A stretch of 64,000 bases of DNA from Desulfobulbaceae bacterium (GTDB taxonomy: Bacteria > Desulfobacterota > Desulfobulbia > Desulfobulbales > Desulfobulbaceae): the NCBI GenBank assembly GCA_013201405.1, contig JABMJC010000002.1:1-64000 (forward strand), given 5' to 3'. The translations under genes were made by a program, and so were the position numbers. Below are positions 10,007-19,127 of this stretch, one piece after another. Numbering within the stretch: position 1 is the first letter of the stretch; every line of letters starts with the position of its first letter. The notes below the pieces were generated by a model that saw only the letters and a program-made list of their open reading frames with translations, did no database searches and was not told the origin of the DNA.

Positions 10007-11523
10007 GGATGGCAAGCGCTCCAAACGCGGTGGTGTCTGTGCACAACATGTTGACCAAAGAACAGGTACTGACCTTGCTGCCACCCTGGTTGCGGGAGGG
10101 GCTGGGTACCCTGCGCCAGCACCATGGAGGAAATCTTTATCTCAGTGGTGGCAGCCTGCGCGATCTCCTTTTGGGGCGCCAACCCCATGATGTGGATTTG
10201 ACCATTGCTGCGGGTGCTGTTGCCCTTGCCCAGGCGCTTGCACAACAAACAGGCGGTACCTTTGTTTTGTTGGATGCCACAGAAGATGTGGCCCGGGTCG
10301 TGCATGGTGGTCTAGAGGTGGATATTTCGTCTTTCCGGGAAGGGACCTCAAACATCGAGGCTGATTTGCAGCTGCGGGATTTTACCATCAATGCCCTGGC
10401 CCTTTCCCTTGAAGGACTGCTTGAGGGAGAGGTAATTGATATGGAAGAACCCCTTGCCTGCCTCGATCCCACCGGTGGCCTGACAGATCTGCGCCAAGGG
10501 GTGATCCGTATGACCCAGGCCGCGGTCTTTACCAGTGATCCCCTGCGCATGCTGCGCGCCTATCGCCTGGCCGCTGTTTTGGGATACACTCTGGCCGAGG
10601 CAACACAAGGGGCCATTGTCCGCCAGCGGCAGTTGATCAGCCGCTCGGCACCCGAACGGGTGGCTGCTGAACTCAACACCATCATGTCCTCGCCCCGGGC
10701 CCATACCGCTGTGGCTGCCATGGCCAAAAGTGGCCTGCTTTTTGAAATCATCCCCGAGTTGGCCGCAGGGGCACAGGTCGAGCAGCCTAAAAGCCATCAT
10801 CTAGATGTGTTGGCGCACAACCTGGAAACCCTGCGCCAGAGCGAGCTACTGCTTGCTCGGCCCGAGCTGGGTTTTCCCCAGTGCAGTGCAGCCATGCGCG
10901 CCTATCTGGCGAAGGCGAGCAATATCCTTGTTCTCAAATGGGCTGCCCTCCTGCACGATTTGGGCAAACCCGCCACCTGGTCGCAGGATGTAGCCCAAGA
11001 CGGGCGCATTACCTTCCACCAGCACGAACGGGTCGGCGTAGAGCTGGTGCAGGCCCTGGCGCAGCGTTTACACTGGAGCGGCAGACAGACCGAACGGGTC
11101 TGCCTGCTTATTGGCCAACACATGCGGCCCTTTCATCTCTTGAATGTGGCCCGTCAGGGTGAGTTGAGTTTAAAAGCCTGCATCAGGCTGGTACGGGCCC
11201 TGGGAAAGGAGTTGCCTGGCCTGCTCGTGCTGGCCATGGCCGATGCCCGGGCTGGTAAAGGGGAAGAGCGACCAGAGGCTATGGAAGAGGAGTTGGCGCA
11301 ACTGGTCATGCGTTTGGAAGAGGTGCAGACCGAGCACGTGCTGCCGGTGCAGAACAGTCCGCCGCTTTTAGATGGTAGAGATTTGATTGGACAGCTGGGG
11401 CTTGAGCCTGGGCCGGTGTTTAAGCAAATTCTTACTGCAGTGGAAATGGCTCGCATGGAAGGGATGATTGCCACCCGGGCCGAAGCGCTGCACTTGGCCC
11501 GCAGCATGGTTTTGGCCAAATAA
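10003..11523 (+). CDS. CCA-adding/polyA polymerase family nucleotidyltransferase with HD domain
   Basis: LYLSGGSLRDLLLGRQPHDVDLTI nucleotidyltransferase motif, RDFTINALAL, HD motif LLHDLGKPATW. Confidence 0.88.
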   Translation: MRMASAPNAVVSVHNMLTKEQVLTLLPPWLREGLGTLRQHHGGNLYLSGGSLRDLLLGRQPHDVDLTIAAGAVALAQALAQQTGGTFVLLDATEDVARVVHGGLEVDISSFREGTSNIEADLQLRDFTINALALSLEGLLEGEVIDMEEPLACLDPTGGLTDLRQGVIRMTQAAVFTSDPLRMLRAYRLAAVLGYTLAEATQGAIVRQRQLISRSAPERVAAELNTIMSSPRAHTAVAAMAKSGLLFEIIPELAAGAQVEQPKSHHLDVLAHNLETLRQSELLLARPELGFPQCSAAMRAYLAKASNILVLKWAALLHDLGKPATWSQDVAQDGRITFHQHERVGVELVQALAQRLHWSGRQTERVCLLIGQHMRPFHLLNVARQGELSLKACIRLVRALGKELPGLLVLAMADARAGKGEERPEAMEEELAQLVMRLEEVQTEHVLPVQNSPPLLDGRDLIGQLGLEPGPVFKQILTAVEMARMEGMIATRAEALHLARSMVLAK

Positions 11524-11550
11524 GGTTGAAGTGGAAGCGGAGACTGAGGC

Positions 11551-12174
11551 ATGCGCAAGGAAAAAGACTACTATTTCCACAAGGCGAAAAAGGAAAAATA
11601 CCCGGCCAGGTCGGTGTACAAGCTGGAAGAGGCACAGCTGAAATACCGTTTTCTCAAGCCTGGTCAGCGAGTGCTCGACCTGGGCTGTCATCCTGGCAGC
11701 TGGAGCCTGTATGCGGCAAACATAATCGGGCCCAAAGGCGTGCTTGTGGGCGTGGATGTGCAGCGACCAGGCGACTTGCCCCAAAAACCCGATGCTGAAA
11801 TCCACCGGCTCTGTTATGATGTTTTTTCCGAGGAACTCGTTGGGATAGTGCACAAAAAATGGCCTGGCTTTCATGTGCTGCTCAGCGACATGGCCCCAGC
11901 CACCACGGGCAGCCAGTATGCCGATCATCAGCAGTCACTCAGGCTCTGCCACCGGGTATTGGAACTGGCAGAGCGTCTCTTGCACGACAATGGTGTCCTA
12001 TACTGTAAAGTCTTCCAAGGGGAAGATTTTCCTGCCTTTTTGCAGGAGTGTAAAGTGCTGTTCACCACGGTTAAAGTGCTGAAGCCGCAAAGTTCCCGCC
12101 AGGAAAGCCGGGAGGTTTTCATCCTTGGGCAGGGCTATCGCCGGCCCAGGCGGCAGCAGGAAACAATCAGTTGA
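11551..12174 (+). CDS. rlmE: 23S rRNA (uridine-2'-O-)-methyltransferase RlmE/FtsJ
   Basis: RSVYKLEE…[16 protein letters not shown]…[11 protein letters not shown]…KVFQGED. Confidence 0.9.
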   Translation: MRKEKDYYFHKAKKEKYPARSVYKLEEAQLKYRFLKPGQRVLDLGCHPGSWSLYAANIIGPKGVLVGVDVQRPGDLPQKPDAEIHRLCYDVFSEELVGIVHKKWPGFHVLLSDMAPATTGSQYADHQQSLRLCHRVLELAERLLHDNGVLYCKVFQGEDFPAFLQECKVLFTTVKVLKPQSSRQESREVFILGQGYRRPRRQQETIS

Positions 12175-12193
12175 ATCAAAAGGAGTAATACGC

Positions 12194-12943
12194 GTGTCCG
12201 GTCATTCGAAATGGAGCACTATCAAACGGAAGAAGGGAGCAAATGACGCCAAGCGCGGCAAAATGTTCACCAAACTGATCAAGGAAATCACCATTGCCGC
12301 CAGAACCGGCGGTGGTGATCCAGCGGGTAATCCCCGCCTGCGCAGCGCCATTACTGCTGCCAAGGCGGAAAACATGCCCAAGGACAATATCGATCGGGCC
12401 ATCAAGAAGGGCACCGGAGACTTGGATGGGGCTGTTTACGAAGAGATCCTCTATGAAGGCTATGGGCCGGGCGGGGTGGCTATTTTGGTGGAAACCATGA
12501 CCGACAATAAGAACAGGACGGTCGCCGATATCCGCCATTTTTTTGCCAAAAGCGGCGGCAACCTGGGAGAGTCGAACTGTGTTGCCTGGATGTTTGACAA
12601 GAAGGGCAGCCTGACTGTGGATAAGGAAGGGGTCAAGGAAGACGCACTCATGGAACTGGCCCTGGAGGCTGGGGCCGAGGATGTGCTGGAAGAAGGTGAC
12701 ATCTATCAGATTTTGACTGCGCCGGAAGATTTTAACGACGTGGTCGAGCAACTGGAGGCCGGTAACTTTTCTTTCAGTGATGCAGGGTTGGTCATGCTTC
12801 CCAGGACGACCGTTGAGGTAAGTGAAGAAAAAACAGCCCAATCGCTTCTCCGCCTTTTGGAAAGCCTCGAAGACCACGACGATGTGCAAAAGGTGCACGC
12901 TAATTTCGATATCCCCGACGAAATTATGGACAATTTCTCTTGA
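12194..12943 (+). CDS. yebC: YebC/PmpR family protein
   Basis: GTG start: (V/M)[36 protein letters not shown]…; upstream of ruvC. Confidence 0.94.
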   Translation: MSGHSKWSTIKRKKGANDAKRGKMFTKLIKEITIAARTGGGDPAGNPRLRSAITAAKAENMPKDNIDRAIKKGTGDLDGAVYEEILYEGYGPGGVAILVETMTDNKNRTVADIRHFFAKSGGNLGESNCVAWMFDKKGSLTVDKEGVKEDALMELALEAGAEDVLEEGDIYQILTAPEDFNDVVEQLEAGNFSFSDAGLVMLPRTTVEVSEEKTAQSLLRLLESLEDHDDVQKVHANFDIPDEIMDNFS

Positions 12944-12955
12944 AATTGTATCTGC

Positions 12956-13453
12956 ATGCGTATTTTGGGAGTTGATCCGGGTTCGAGAATAACCGGCTAT
13001 GGCGTGATCCAAACGCGGGGAAACAGGCTTGATTTTATCTCCTGTGGCACCATCCGTACAGCTGGTGAGGAAGATTTTTCCCGTCGCCTGCTGGTTATTT
13101 TTTCCGACTTGAGCGAGATAATTCGCACCCATGCCCCGGAAGTGGCGGCGGTGGAGGAAGTTTTTATTGATCGCAATCCCAGGGCTGCCCTAAAACTCGG
13201 TCATGCCCGCGGTGCTGCGGTGGTGGCTGCCGTGCATCATGGGTTGGAAGTGTTCAACTATAGTCCACGTCGGGTCAAGCAGAACGTGGCCGGCTATGGC
13301 CAGGCTGACAAGGCCCAGATGCAGTATATGGTGCGGATGCTGCTAGGCCTGAGTGCCGCACCCTCCAGGGATGCGGCTGACGCCCTGGCCTTGGCCATCT
13401 GCCATGCCCATCATGCGTACCATGCACACCGCATCCACCATGGCCCCATTTAA
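12956..13453 (+). CDS. ruvC: Holliday junction endonuclease RuvC
   Basis: MRILGVDPGSRITGYGVI…EEVFIDRNPRAALKLGHARG…DAADALALAICH. Confidence 0.95.
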   Translation: MRILGVDPGSRITGYGVIQTRGNRLDFISCGTIRTAGEEDFSRRLLVIFSDLSEIIRTHAPEVAAVEEVFIDRNPRAALKLGHARGAAVVAAVHHGLEVFNYSPRRVKQNVAGYGQADKAQMQYMVRMLLGLSAAPSRDAADALALAICHAHHAYHAHRIHHGPI

Positions 13454-13521
13454 AACAGTTTGGGAGAGATAGTGCATAAATATTGCAGATATTTCGGGTT
13501 ATCGGGCTGTACAGCATTGTC

Positions 13522-14148
13522 ATGATTGCTGCTCTGCAAGGGAAGATTATTCAAAAAAGTCCTGGCCAGGCTGTGCTCGATGTGGGAGGGGTTGGTTACG
13601 AGGTGCTGCTGTCGCTGCGTAGCTATGAGGCACTGCCGGCTTTACACCAGGAGGTGCAGCTCTTTGTGCAAACCATAGTTCGGGAAGATGCCATCATCCT
13701 CTACGGTTTTGCCAGTGCAGAAGAAAAAAAGCTCTTTCTTTTACTCATTGGTGTGTCGGGAATCGGGCCCAAACTGGCGCTCACCACCTTGGGTGGTTTT
13801 AGCGTAGTTGATTTGCAAAAGGCCATTGCCAGCAGGGATATCGGCCGCTTGACCACAGTACCCGGAGTGGGCAAAAAAACTGCTGAGCGCATCTGCATGG
13901 AACTGGCCGAAAAGGTTGCCCTGATCTTAGATGTACCTGAAATGCCGGGAGTAGTATCCCCAGGCCCGGCCAGCGGTATGCCCGCGTCCCCCCAGGCTGA
14001 CGCTGCCTCGGCGCTGATCAATTTAGGCTATGGTGAACAGCAGGTTTGGCAGACGCTGCGCAGCCTCGAAAAAGAACAGGACACCACAGCCTATGCACTT
14101 GAAGATTGGCTGCGCCAAGCCTTGCGCCGGCTGGCCACTGCCAGGTAG
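13522..14148 (+). CDS. ruvA: Holliday junction DNA helicase subunit RuvA
   Basis: MIAALQGKIIQKSPGQAVLDVGGVGYEV…LLIGVSGIGPKLAL…VPGVGKKTAERI. Confidence 0.94.
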   Translation: MIAALQGKIIQKSPGQAVLDVGGVGYEVLLSLRSYEALPALHQEVQLFVQTIVREDAIILYGFASAEEKKLFLLLIGVSGIGPKLALTTLGGFSVVDLQKAIASRDIGRLTTVPGVGKKTAERICMELAEKVALILDVPEMPGVVSPGPASGMPASPQADAASALINLGYGEQQVWQTLRSLEKEQDTTAYALEDWLRQALRRLATAR

Positions 14149-14192
14149 TTTGTTGAGGATACTGTTTTTTTGCTTTGCACGAGGTGCTGTGA

Positions 14193-15263
14193 GTGAAACA
14201 TGAGGAACCGCTTGGCGGCAAACGCCTTATCAGCGCAGAACTGGAAGAGGAGGATATTTTTGTCCCAGGCGTGGAAATTCGACCCCGCACGCTGACGGAA
14301 TATATTGGTCAGGCACAGGTCAAGGAAAGTTTGCATGTTTTTATTCAGGCGGCCAGACTGCGTGGCGAAGCACTGGATCATGTGTTGTTCCATGGTTTTC
14401 CAGGGTTGGGTAAAACCACCCTGGCCTATATCATTGCCAATGAAATGGGCGCGGGTATCAAGGTCACTTCAGGGCCGGTCATCGAGCGGGCAGGCGATTT
14501 GGCTGCCATCCTCACCGGGCTGGAGGAAGGGGATGTTCTGTTCATTGATGAAATTCATCGCCTCAACCATGTGGTGGAGGAGATTCTCTACCCGGCCATG
14601 GAAGACTACCAGCTCGATCTGGTCATTGGGCAAGGGCCCGGGGCCCGCTCCGTGAAGATGGATTTGCCCCGTTTTACCCTGGTTGGCGCCACCACCCGCA
14701 CCGGTCTTTTGACCCCCCCGCTGCGTGACCGTTTCGGGGTTATTTTACGCCTTGATTATTACAGCCCCGAAGAACTGGCCACCATTGTGCAGCGCTCAGC
14801 ACGTCTGTTTCAAATAGATATCAGCGTGGACGGTGCCCTGGAGATTGGCCGCAGGAGCAGGGGTACCCCCCGTATTGCCAACAGGCTCTTGCGCCGGGTG
14901 CGTGATTTTTCCGAGGTGGGCGGACATGCGCGCATCAGCCGTGAGGTGGCGGACAAGGCTCTGGAAATGCTCCAGGTGGATCGCTTTGGTCTGGATGAGA
15001 TGGACCGGCGCATCCTGCTCACCCTGATCGAAAAGTTCCAGGGTGGTCCTATTGGCTTGGAAACCCTCTCTACCGCAGTCTGTGAAGAAAAAAATACTCT
15101 GGAAGATGTATATGAACCGTTTCTGATTCAATCAGGTTTTCTCATGCGTACCCCACGGGGCCGGGTGGCCACACCCAACGCCTATGCACATTTCGATTTG
15201 CCCTTCCGCGCCAGCGCCATGTACCAGGCCGGCCTTTTTGACGACCCTGCTGCGCAGGATTGA
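14193..15263 (+). CDS. ruvB: Holliday junction DNA helicase RuvB
   Basis: [12 protein letters not shown]-type N-terminus, [49 protein letters not shown]. Confidence 0.96.
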   Translation: MKHEEPLGGKRLISAELEEEDIFVPGVEIRPRTLTEYIGQAQVKESLHVFIQAARLRGEALDHVLFHGFPGLGKTTLAYIIANEMGAGIKVTSGPVIERAGDLAAILTGLEEGDVLFIDEIHRLNHVVEEILYPAMEDYQLDLVIGQGPGARSVKMDLPRFTLVGATTRTGLLTPPLRDRFGVILRLDYYSPEELATIVQRSARLFQIDISVDGALEIGRRSRGTPRIANRLLRRVRDFSEVGGHARISREVADKALEMLQVDRFGLDEMDRRILLTLIEKFQGGPIGLETLSTAVCEEKNTLEDVYEPFLIQSGFLMRTPRGRVATPNAYAHFDLPFRASAMYQAGLFDDPAAQD

Positions 15264-15430
15264 GTCTGCCACAAGGTTTTGTTTTTAATTTTCAATAGTT
15301 TTTCCTGCTGTACCCCCTTTCCTTGCGCTACGCAGCCTCGCCAGTGCTGGTAACGTGATGCAACTGCTCTCCCAGCTGCTGATTCTTCCCTTCTTTTTTC
15401 TTGACTTCTCAATCGTGCTCCGTTTATTTT

Positions 15431-15480
15431 GTGGGTAAAGGTGGTGCAAAGTAGAGTAAAAGGGTTGTGAAGTGGAGTGA
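15431..15480 (+). promoter_or_regulatory. 10-bp periodic direct repeats upstream of mraZ, candidate MraZ binding repeats
   Basis: gtgggtaaag/gtggtgcaaa/gtagagtaaa/agggttgtga/agtggagtga: five 10-bp units, G-rich at the start of each, just upstream of mraZ; resembles the TGGG-N repeats bound by MraZ. Confidence 0.65.
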
Positions 15481-15519
15481 ATGACCCGGATTGATGATTC
15501 TTTCTGACCTGGTGTAGCC

Positions 15520-15972
15520 GTGCTCCAGTTTGAAGGTAATTCAGAGCATAGCCTGGATCCTAAAGGCAGGTTGAACATTCCCACCCGCTTCCGCGAGGTG
15601 ATCAGGGAAGTGTATGGCACGGACATGGTCAAGGTCACGCTGTGGAAGGACTGCCTGCGCGCATACCCCTTGCCTGAATGGGAAGATTTGATGCGTAAAC
15701 TGAATTCCGAAGGGCTCAAGCACCGCGCAGGGAGCAGGTTTATCCGGGCCTTGACCACCAGTGTGGTGGAATGTCCTGTCGATAAACAGGGTCGCATTCT
15801 GCTACCACCCAAAACCAGAAGCGATGCCGGTATTGATAAAGATGTGGTGGTGGCAGGCGTGCTGCAACATTTTGAAATATGGGACAAGGACGCCTGGCAG
15901 CGTGAATTTGAAGATATGCATGCCTCCTTTGATGAGTATGAGGAGATCATGACAGCGGTTGGCGTGTTGTAA
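15520..15972 (+). CDS. mraZ: Transcriptional regulator MraZ
   Basis: GTG start; FEGNSEHSLDPKGRLNIPTRFRE…DKQGRILLPP SpoVT/AbrB-like pair; upstream of rsmH. Confidence 0.94.
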   Translation: MLQFEGNSEHSLDPKGRLNIPTRFREVIREVYGTDMVKVTLWKDCLRAYPLPEWEDLMRKLNSEGLKHRAGSRFIRALTTSVVECPVDKQGRILLPPKTRSDAGIDKDVVVAGVLQHFEIWDKDAWQREFEDMHASFDEYEEIMTAVGVL

Positions 15973-15981
15973 GGCCGATAC

Positions 15982-16869
15982 ATGGCGGGAGTTCCGGGGC
16001 ATGTGCCGGTACTGCTTGATGAAGTGTTACGCTGGTTGCAGCCAAGGGACAGTGGCCTGTATGTCGACGCCACGCTCGGGCTGGGCGGGCACAGCCGAGC
16101 CATCCTCACAGCATCGGCGCCGGGTGGCAGGGTTATCGGGTTTGAATGGGATGACCAGGCAGCGGCAATGGCCAGGAAAAACCTGGCAGCATATGGCGAT
16201 AGGATACAGGTTGTTGCCGCATCCTATGTGCAGCTCCAGGCTGAATTGAGCCGGCTGGATATTGACGGGGTTGACGGGCTGCTCGCTGATCTGGGTGTTT
16301 CTTCGCTGCAGCTGGACAAGGGCGAGCGGGGTTTCAGTTTTCAGGTCGATGCGCCGTTGGATATGCGCATGGACAGAAGCAGGCAGGTACGGGCTGCTAC
16401 CTTGCTGGCAGAGTTGAGCGAGGCGCAGCTGGCTGATTTGCTCTACTACTACGGCGAAGAACGCCAGGCCAGGCGCATCGCCCGTTATCTGGTGCAGGTC
16501 AGGCAGAGGGAACCAATTGAGCGTACACTGCAATTGGCGCACTTAGTGGCCGAGGCGATTCCGAAAAAATACCATCCCCGCAGGGTGCATGTGGCCACCA
16601 AAACCTTTCAGGCCCTGCGTATTGCGGTGAATGGGGAGTTGGACAACATCAGGGCCTTGCTCGCAACTGCGCCGGCCCTGCTCAAACCGGGAGGATGTAT
16701 GGTCATTATCACGTTCCACTCCCTGGAAGATCGGCTGGTGAAGCAAGCCTTTGAGCAGGATGACAGGTTGCAACTGCTCTTGAAAAAACCGCTGGAGCCG
16801 CAGGCAGAAGAAATTCGCCGCAATCCCCGCGCCCGCAGCGCAAAAATGCGGGTCGCGCAGCGAAAATGA
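15982..16869 (+). CDS. rsmH: 16S rRNA (cytosine-1402-N4)-methyltransferase RsmH
   Basis: HVPVLLDEVLRWL…YVDATLGLGGHSRAIL…LADLGVSSLQLD…GFSF…PLDMRMD…FHSLEDRLVK. Confidence 0.96.
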   Translation: MAGVPGHVPVLLDEVLRWLQPRDSGLYVDATLGLGGHSRAILTASAPGGRVIGFEWDDQAAAMARKNLAAYGDRIQVVAASYVQLQAELSRLDIDGVDGLLADLGVSSLQLDKGERGFSFQVDAPLDMRMDRSRQVRAATLLAELSEAQLADLLYYYGEERQARRIARYLVQVRQREPIERTLQLAHLVAEAIPKKYHPRRVHVATKTFQALRIAVNGELDNIRALLATAPALLKPGGCMVIITFHSLEDRLVKQAFEQDDRLQLLLKKPLEPQAEEIRRNPRARSAKMRVAQRK

Positions 16870-16919
16870 AGTCTGTTTTCGCCGGCAGCAGCGATGAACA
16901 ATAAAAAGAGGTGACTGAT

Positions 16920-17288
16920 ATGATCAGCAATACGAACATTAGAGCCTACAGATACCCCTATGCGCAGGCAAGAAGACCGCAGCTGCATTTCAACATTCGG
17001 TGGCATCAGTATCTGGCGCTCACAGGACAGCAAAAACTCGTGTTGGTTGTACTCGTTGCGCTTGCCTGTTGCGTTGGGGCGGTCAATTCGCTGGTGTTGC
17101 ACACCAAGGCGGCTTCGACGCAGACAGCCATACAGCAGATTCAGGTTCAGCACAGCGCTTTGGACAGTGAACATATCCATCTGCTCGCTGCCAGGGCCCA
17201 ACTCAGTTCCAAAGCGCGGATCACCGGGATAGTGAAGGACAGGCTTCAGCTTTTTGAACCGGTTGCAGGCCAGGTACAGCATATGTAG
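16920..17288 (+). CDS. ftsL: Cell division protein FtsL-like
   Basis: Small bitopic protein with one TM and coiled-coil, between rsmH and ftsI-like. Confidence 0.75.
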   Translation: MISNTNIRAYRYPYAQARRPQLHFNIRWHQYLALTGQQKLVLVVLVALACCVGAVNSLVLHTKAASTQTAIQQIQVQHSALDSEHIHLLAARAQLSSKARITGIVKDRLQLFEPVAGQVQHM

Positions 17289-17294
17289 GCATGC

Positions 17295-19127
17295 ATGGCT
17301 AAAGTCGTCAGCTCAAAGAACAGAAAGAAGCGGCGGGGTCTTAAGATCTTTTTAAGCATTATTTTGCTGGCAGCGGCTGGGGCTGTTCTGTATGGAATCC
17401 CTCCCTCCCTCCTGGATATCAACAGGATTATCCAGTCTGCTGCCAGTAAAATCCCCCGGAATCCAGCGGGCTTCACGCCCGCTGCTTCTGTTTTAAGGGG
17501 ATCCATTTACGATCAGCGCTTCAACGAGCTGGCGGTAAGTTATCGCCTGTATACGCTGAGCGTACGCCCTGCCGATGTTGCCGATCACCAGGCCACAGCC
17601 GAGGCCCTGTCGCAGGTTATCAATAAAAAGGCGGAAGAGATTGCCGGCAGCCTGAAAAGTTCCAGACAAACACTCACGCTTATGGAAGATCTTGATGAGC
17701 ACCAAGCTGCTGCCATTGAGGAGTTGCAGCTTCCCGGAGTGTTATGCCTGCCGGTGGAAACCAGATTCTATCCTGCCCATACCGCGGCTTCGCACGTGCT
17801 CGGTTTTATGGGTGACAATGCGGGCCTGGCTGGTGTAGAGGGACGTTTTGATGCCGTATTGTCCTCGCGTACGGTGCGCAACAGCAATATTCCAGATATC
17901 AACTTCAAGGGCCAGGAAAGCCTTGGGGCACAATCTGTTGACCTGATCCTCACCCTTGATCTGCGTCTGCAACGCCAGTTGGAACAGTTGTTTCGCGAAT
18001 ACCTGGCCGCCCAGGGCATGGAAAAGGGCATGGGGCTCTTGCTTGAGCCGGGGAGTGGCCGTATCCTGGCCTTGGTCAATCAGCCCTCCTTCAACCCCAA
18101 TTATTTTTGGAAAGCCAATGAAGGCAACCGGGTCAACCGAGTATACAGCCATTTGCTCGATAAGGATCTTATCCGGCCGATTTTGGTGCGGGCCGCTGAA
18201 ATTGAGCGGGAAGGCATTGATGGACCGCCACTTTTGCCGGAAACCGTGGCTGCACCCGATTACGGTTTCACTGAAGCCATGCTCAGCAATTTTGAACACC
18301 GCCTCAGGTTATATGATCCGGTATCCGACAACTGGGAAGGTGGTTCTTCGCAGGACAACCAGGAAGGCAGGGAAGACGCGGTTACCGGCGTGCAGGTGGG
18401 GGCGACCTTGGCCAGTCTGGTGAATGGCGGCTGGCGCATCAATCCCTATGTCGTTGATTCCATTTATGACCATGCCAGTGCCAGCCGTTTTTACCGCAGC
18501 ACCACGGGTGTTGGCCGGGCGCATGTGCTTGATCCGGCATTGAGCGTGAAGATACGTCGCAATCTGTTTGCCAGGTGGGTGTCGAGCAAGGATGATAAAA
18601 TTTTGTACGAGGTGGACAAGGAACAGGCCGGTCAAGTTGGCAGTTTAGGGGAGTATTCCACCCAGCGGCTCTTTGTCGGTCTGGCGCCGGCAATATATCC
18701 CCAGTATCTTTTGGTCATGGCTGTGGAAAAAAACGAGATACGGCCGCAGCAACAGACGGGCAGGGCCAATAAAGACAAGACCATTAGCCTGGAGCAGCTG
18801 GGGCGCGATCTTCTGAGCTATGTGACGCAAAATCCGCCGCAGCTGGCGCAAGGCGAGGCTCCTCCGCCACGCAGTGAGGAAAATATGCGCCAGTTTTTCA
18901 TCAGCAAGCGGCTGGCAGCGACCAAAACACCCGAAGAAATCGTGGCCCAGGCCGCAACCATGCCATCCTTGCGCGGCTTGAGCCTGCGTAAGGCCTTGCA
19001 GAAGATCGACCCGTACAAGATGCGGGTGCGCATCAATGGCAGCGGCAGGGTGATAGCCCAGTATCCATTGCCCGGCACTTCGCTGCTTGGTATGAACGAG
19101 TGCATCCTGACCCTGGAAGAGCGATGA
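17295..19127 (+). CDS. ftsI: FtsI/PBP2-type penicillin-binding protein with C-terminal PASTA-like domain; catalytic motifs apparently absent
   Basis: PBP dimer domain (LRGSIYDQRFNELAVS…HVLGFMGDNAGLAGVEGRFD), transpeptidase-fold landmarks (VDLILTLDLRLQRQLE…SGRILALVNQPSFNPN…FVGLAPAIYPQYLLVMAVE), PASTA-like tail; dcw position. SxxK aligns to LIRP and KTG to QVG. Confidence 0.85.
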   Translation: MAKVVSSKNRKKRRGLKIFLSIILLAAAGAVLYGIPPSLLDINRIIQSAASKIPRNPAGFTPAASVLRGSIYDQRFNELAVSYRLYTLSVRPADVADHQATAEALSQVINKKAEEIAGSLKSSRQTLTLMEDLDEHQAAAIEELQLPGVLCLPVETRFYPAHTAASHVLGFMGDNAGLAGVEGRFDAVLSSRTVRNSNIPDINFKGQESLGAQSVDLILTLDLRLQRQLEQLFREYLAAQGMEKGMGLLLEPGSGRILALVNQPSFNPNYFWKANEGNRVNRVYSHLLDKDLIRPILVRAAEIEREGIDGPPLLPETVAAPDYGFTEAMLSNFEHRLRLYDPVSDNWEGGSSQDNQEGREDAVTGVQVGATLASLVNGGWRINPYVVDSIYDHASASRFYRSTTGVGRAHVLDPALSVKIRRNLFARWVSSKDDKILYEVDKEQAGQVGSLGEYSTQRLFVGLAPAIYPQYLLVMAVEKNEIRPQQQTGRANKDKTISLEQLGRDLLSYVTQNPPQLAQGEAPPPRSEENMRQFFISKRLAATKTPEEIVAQAATMPSLRGLSLRKALQKIDPYKMRVRINGSGRVIAQYPLPGTSLLGMNECILTLEER

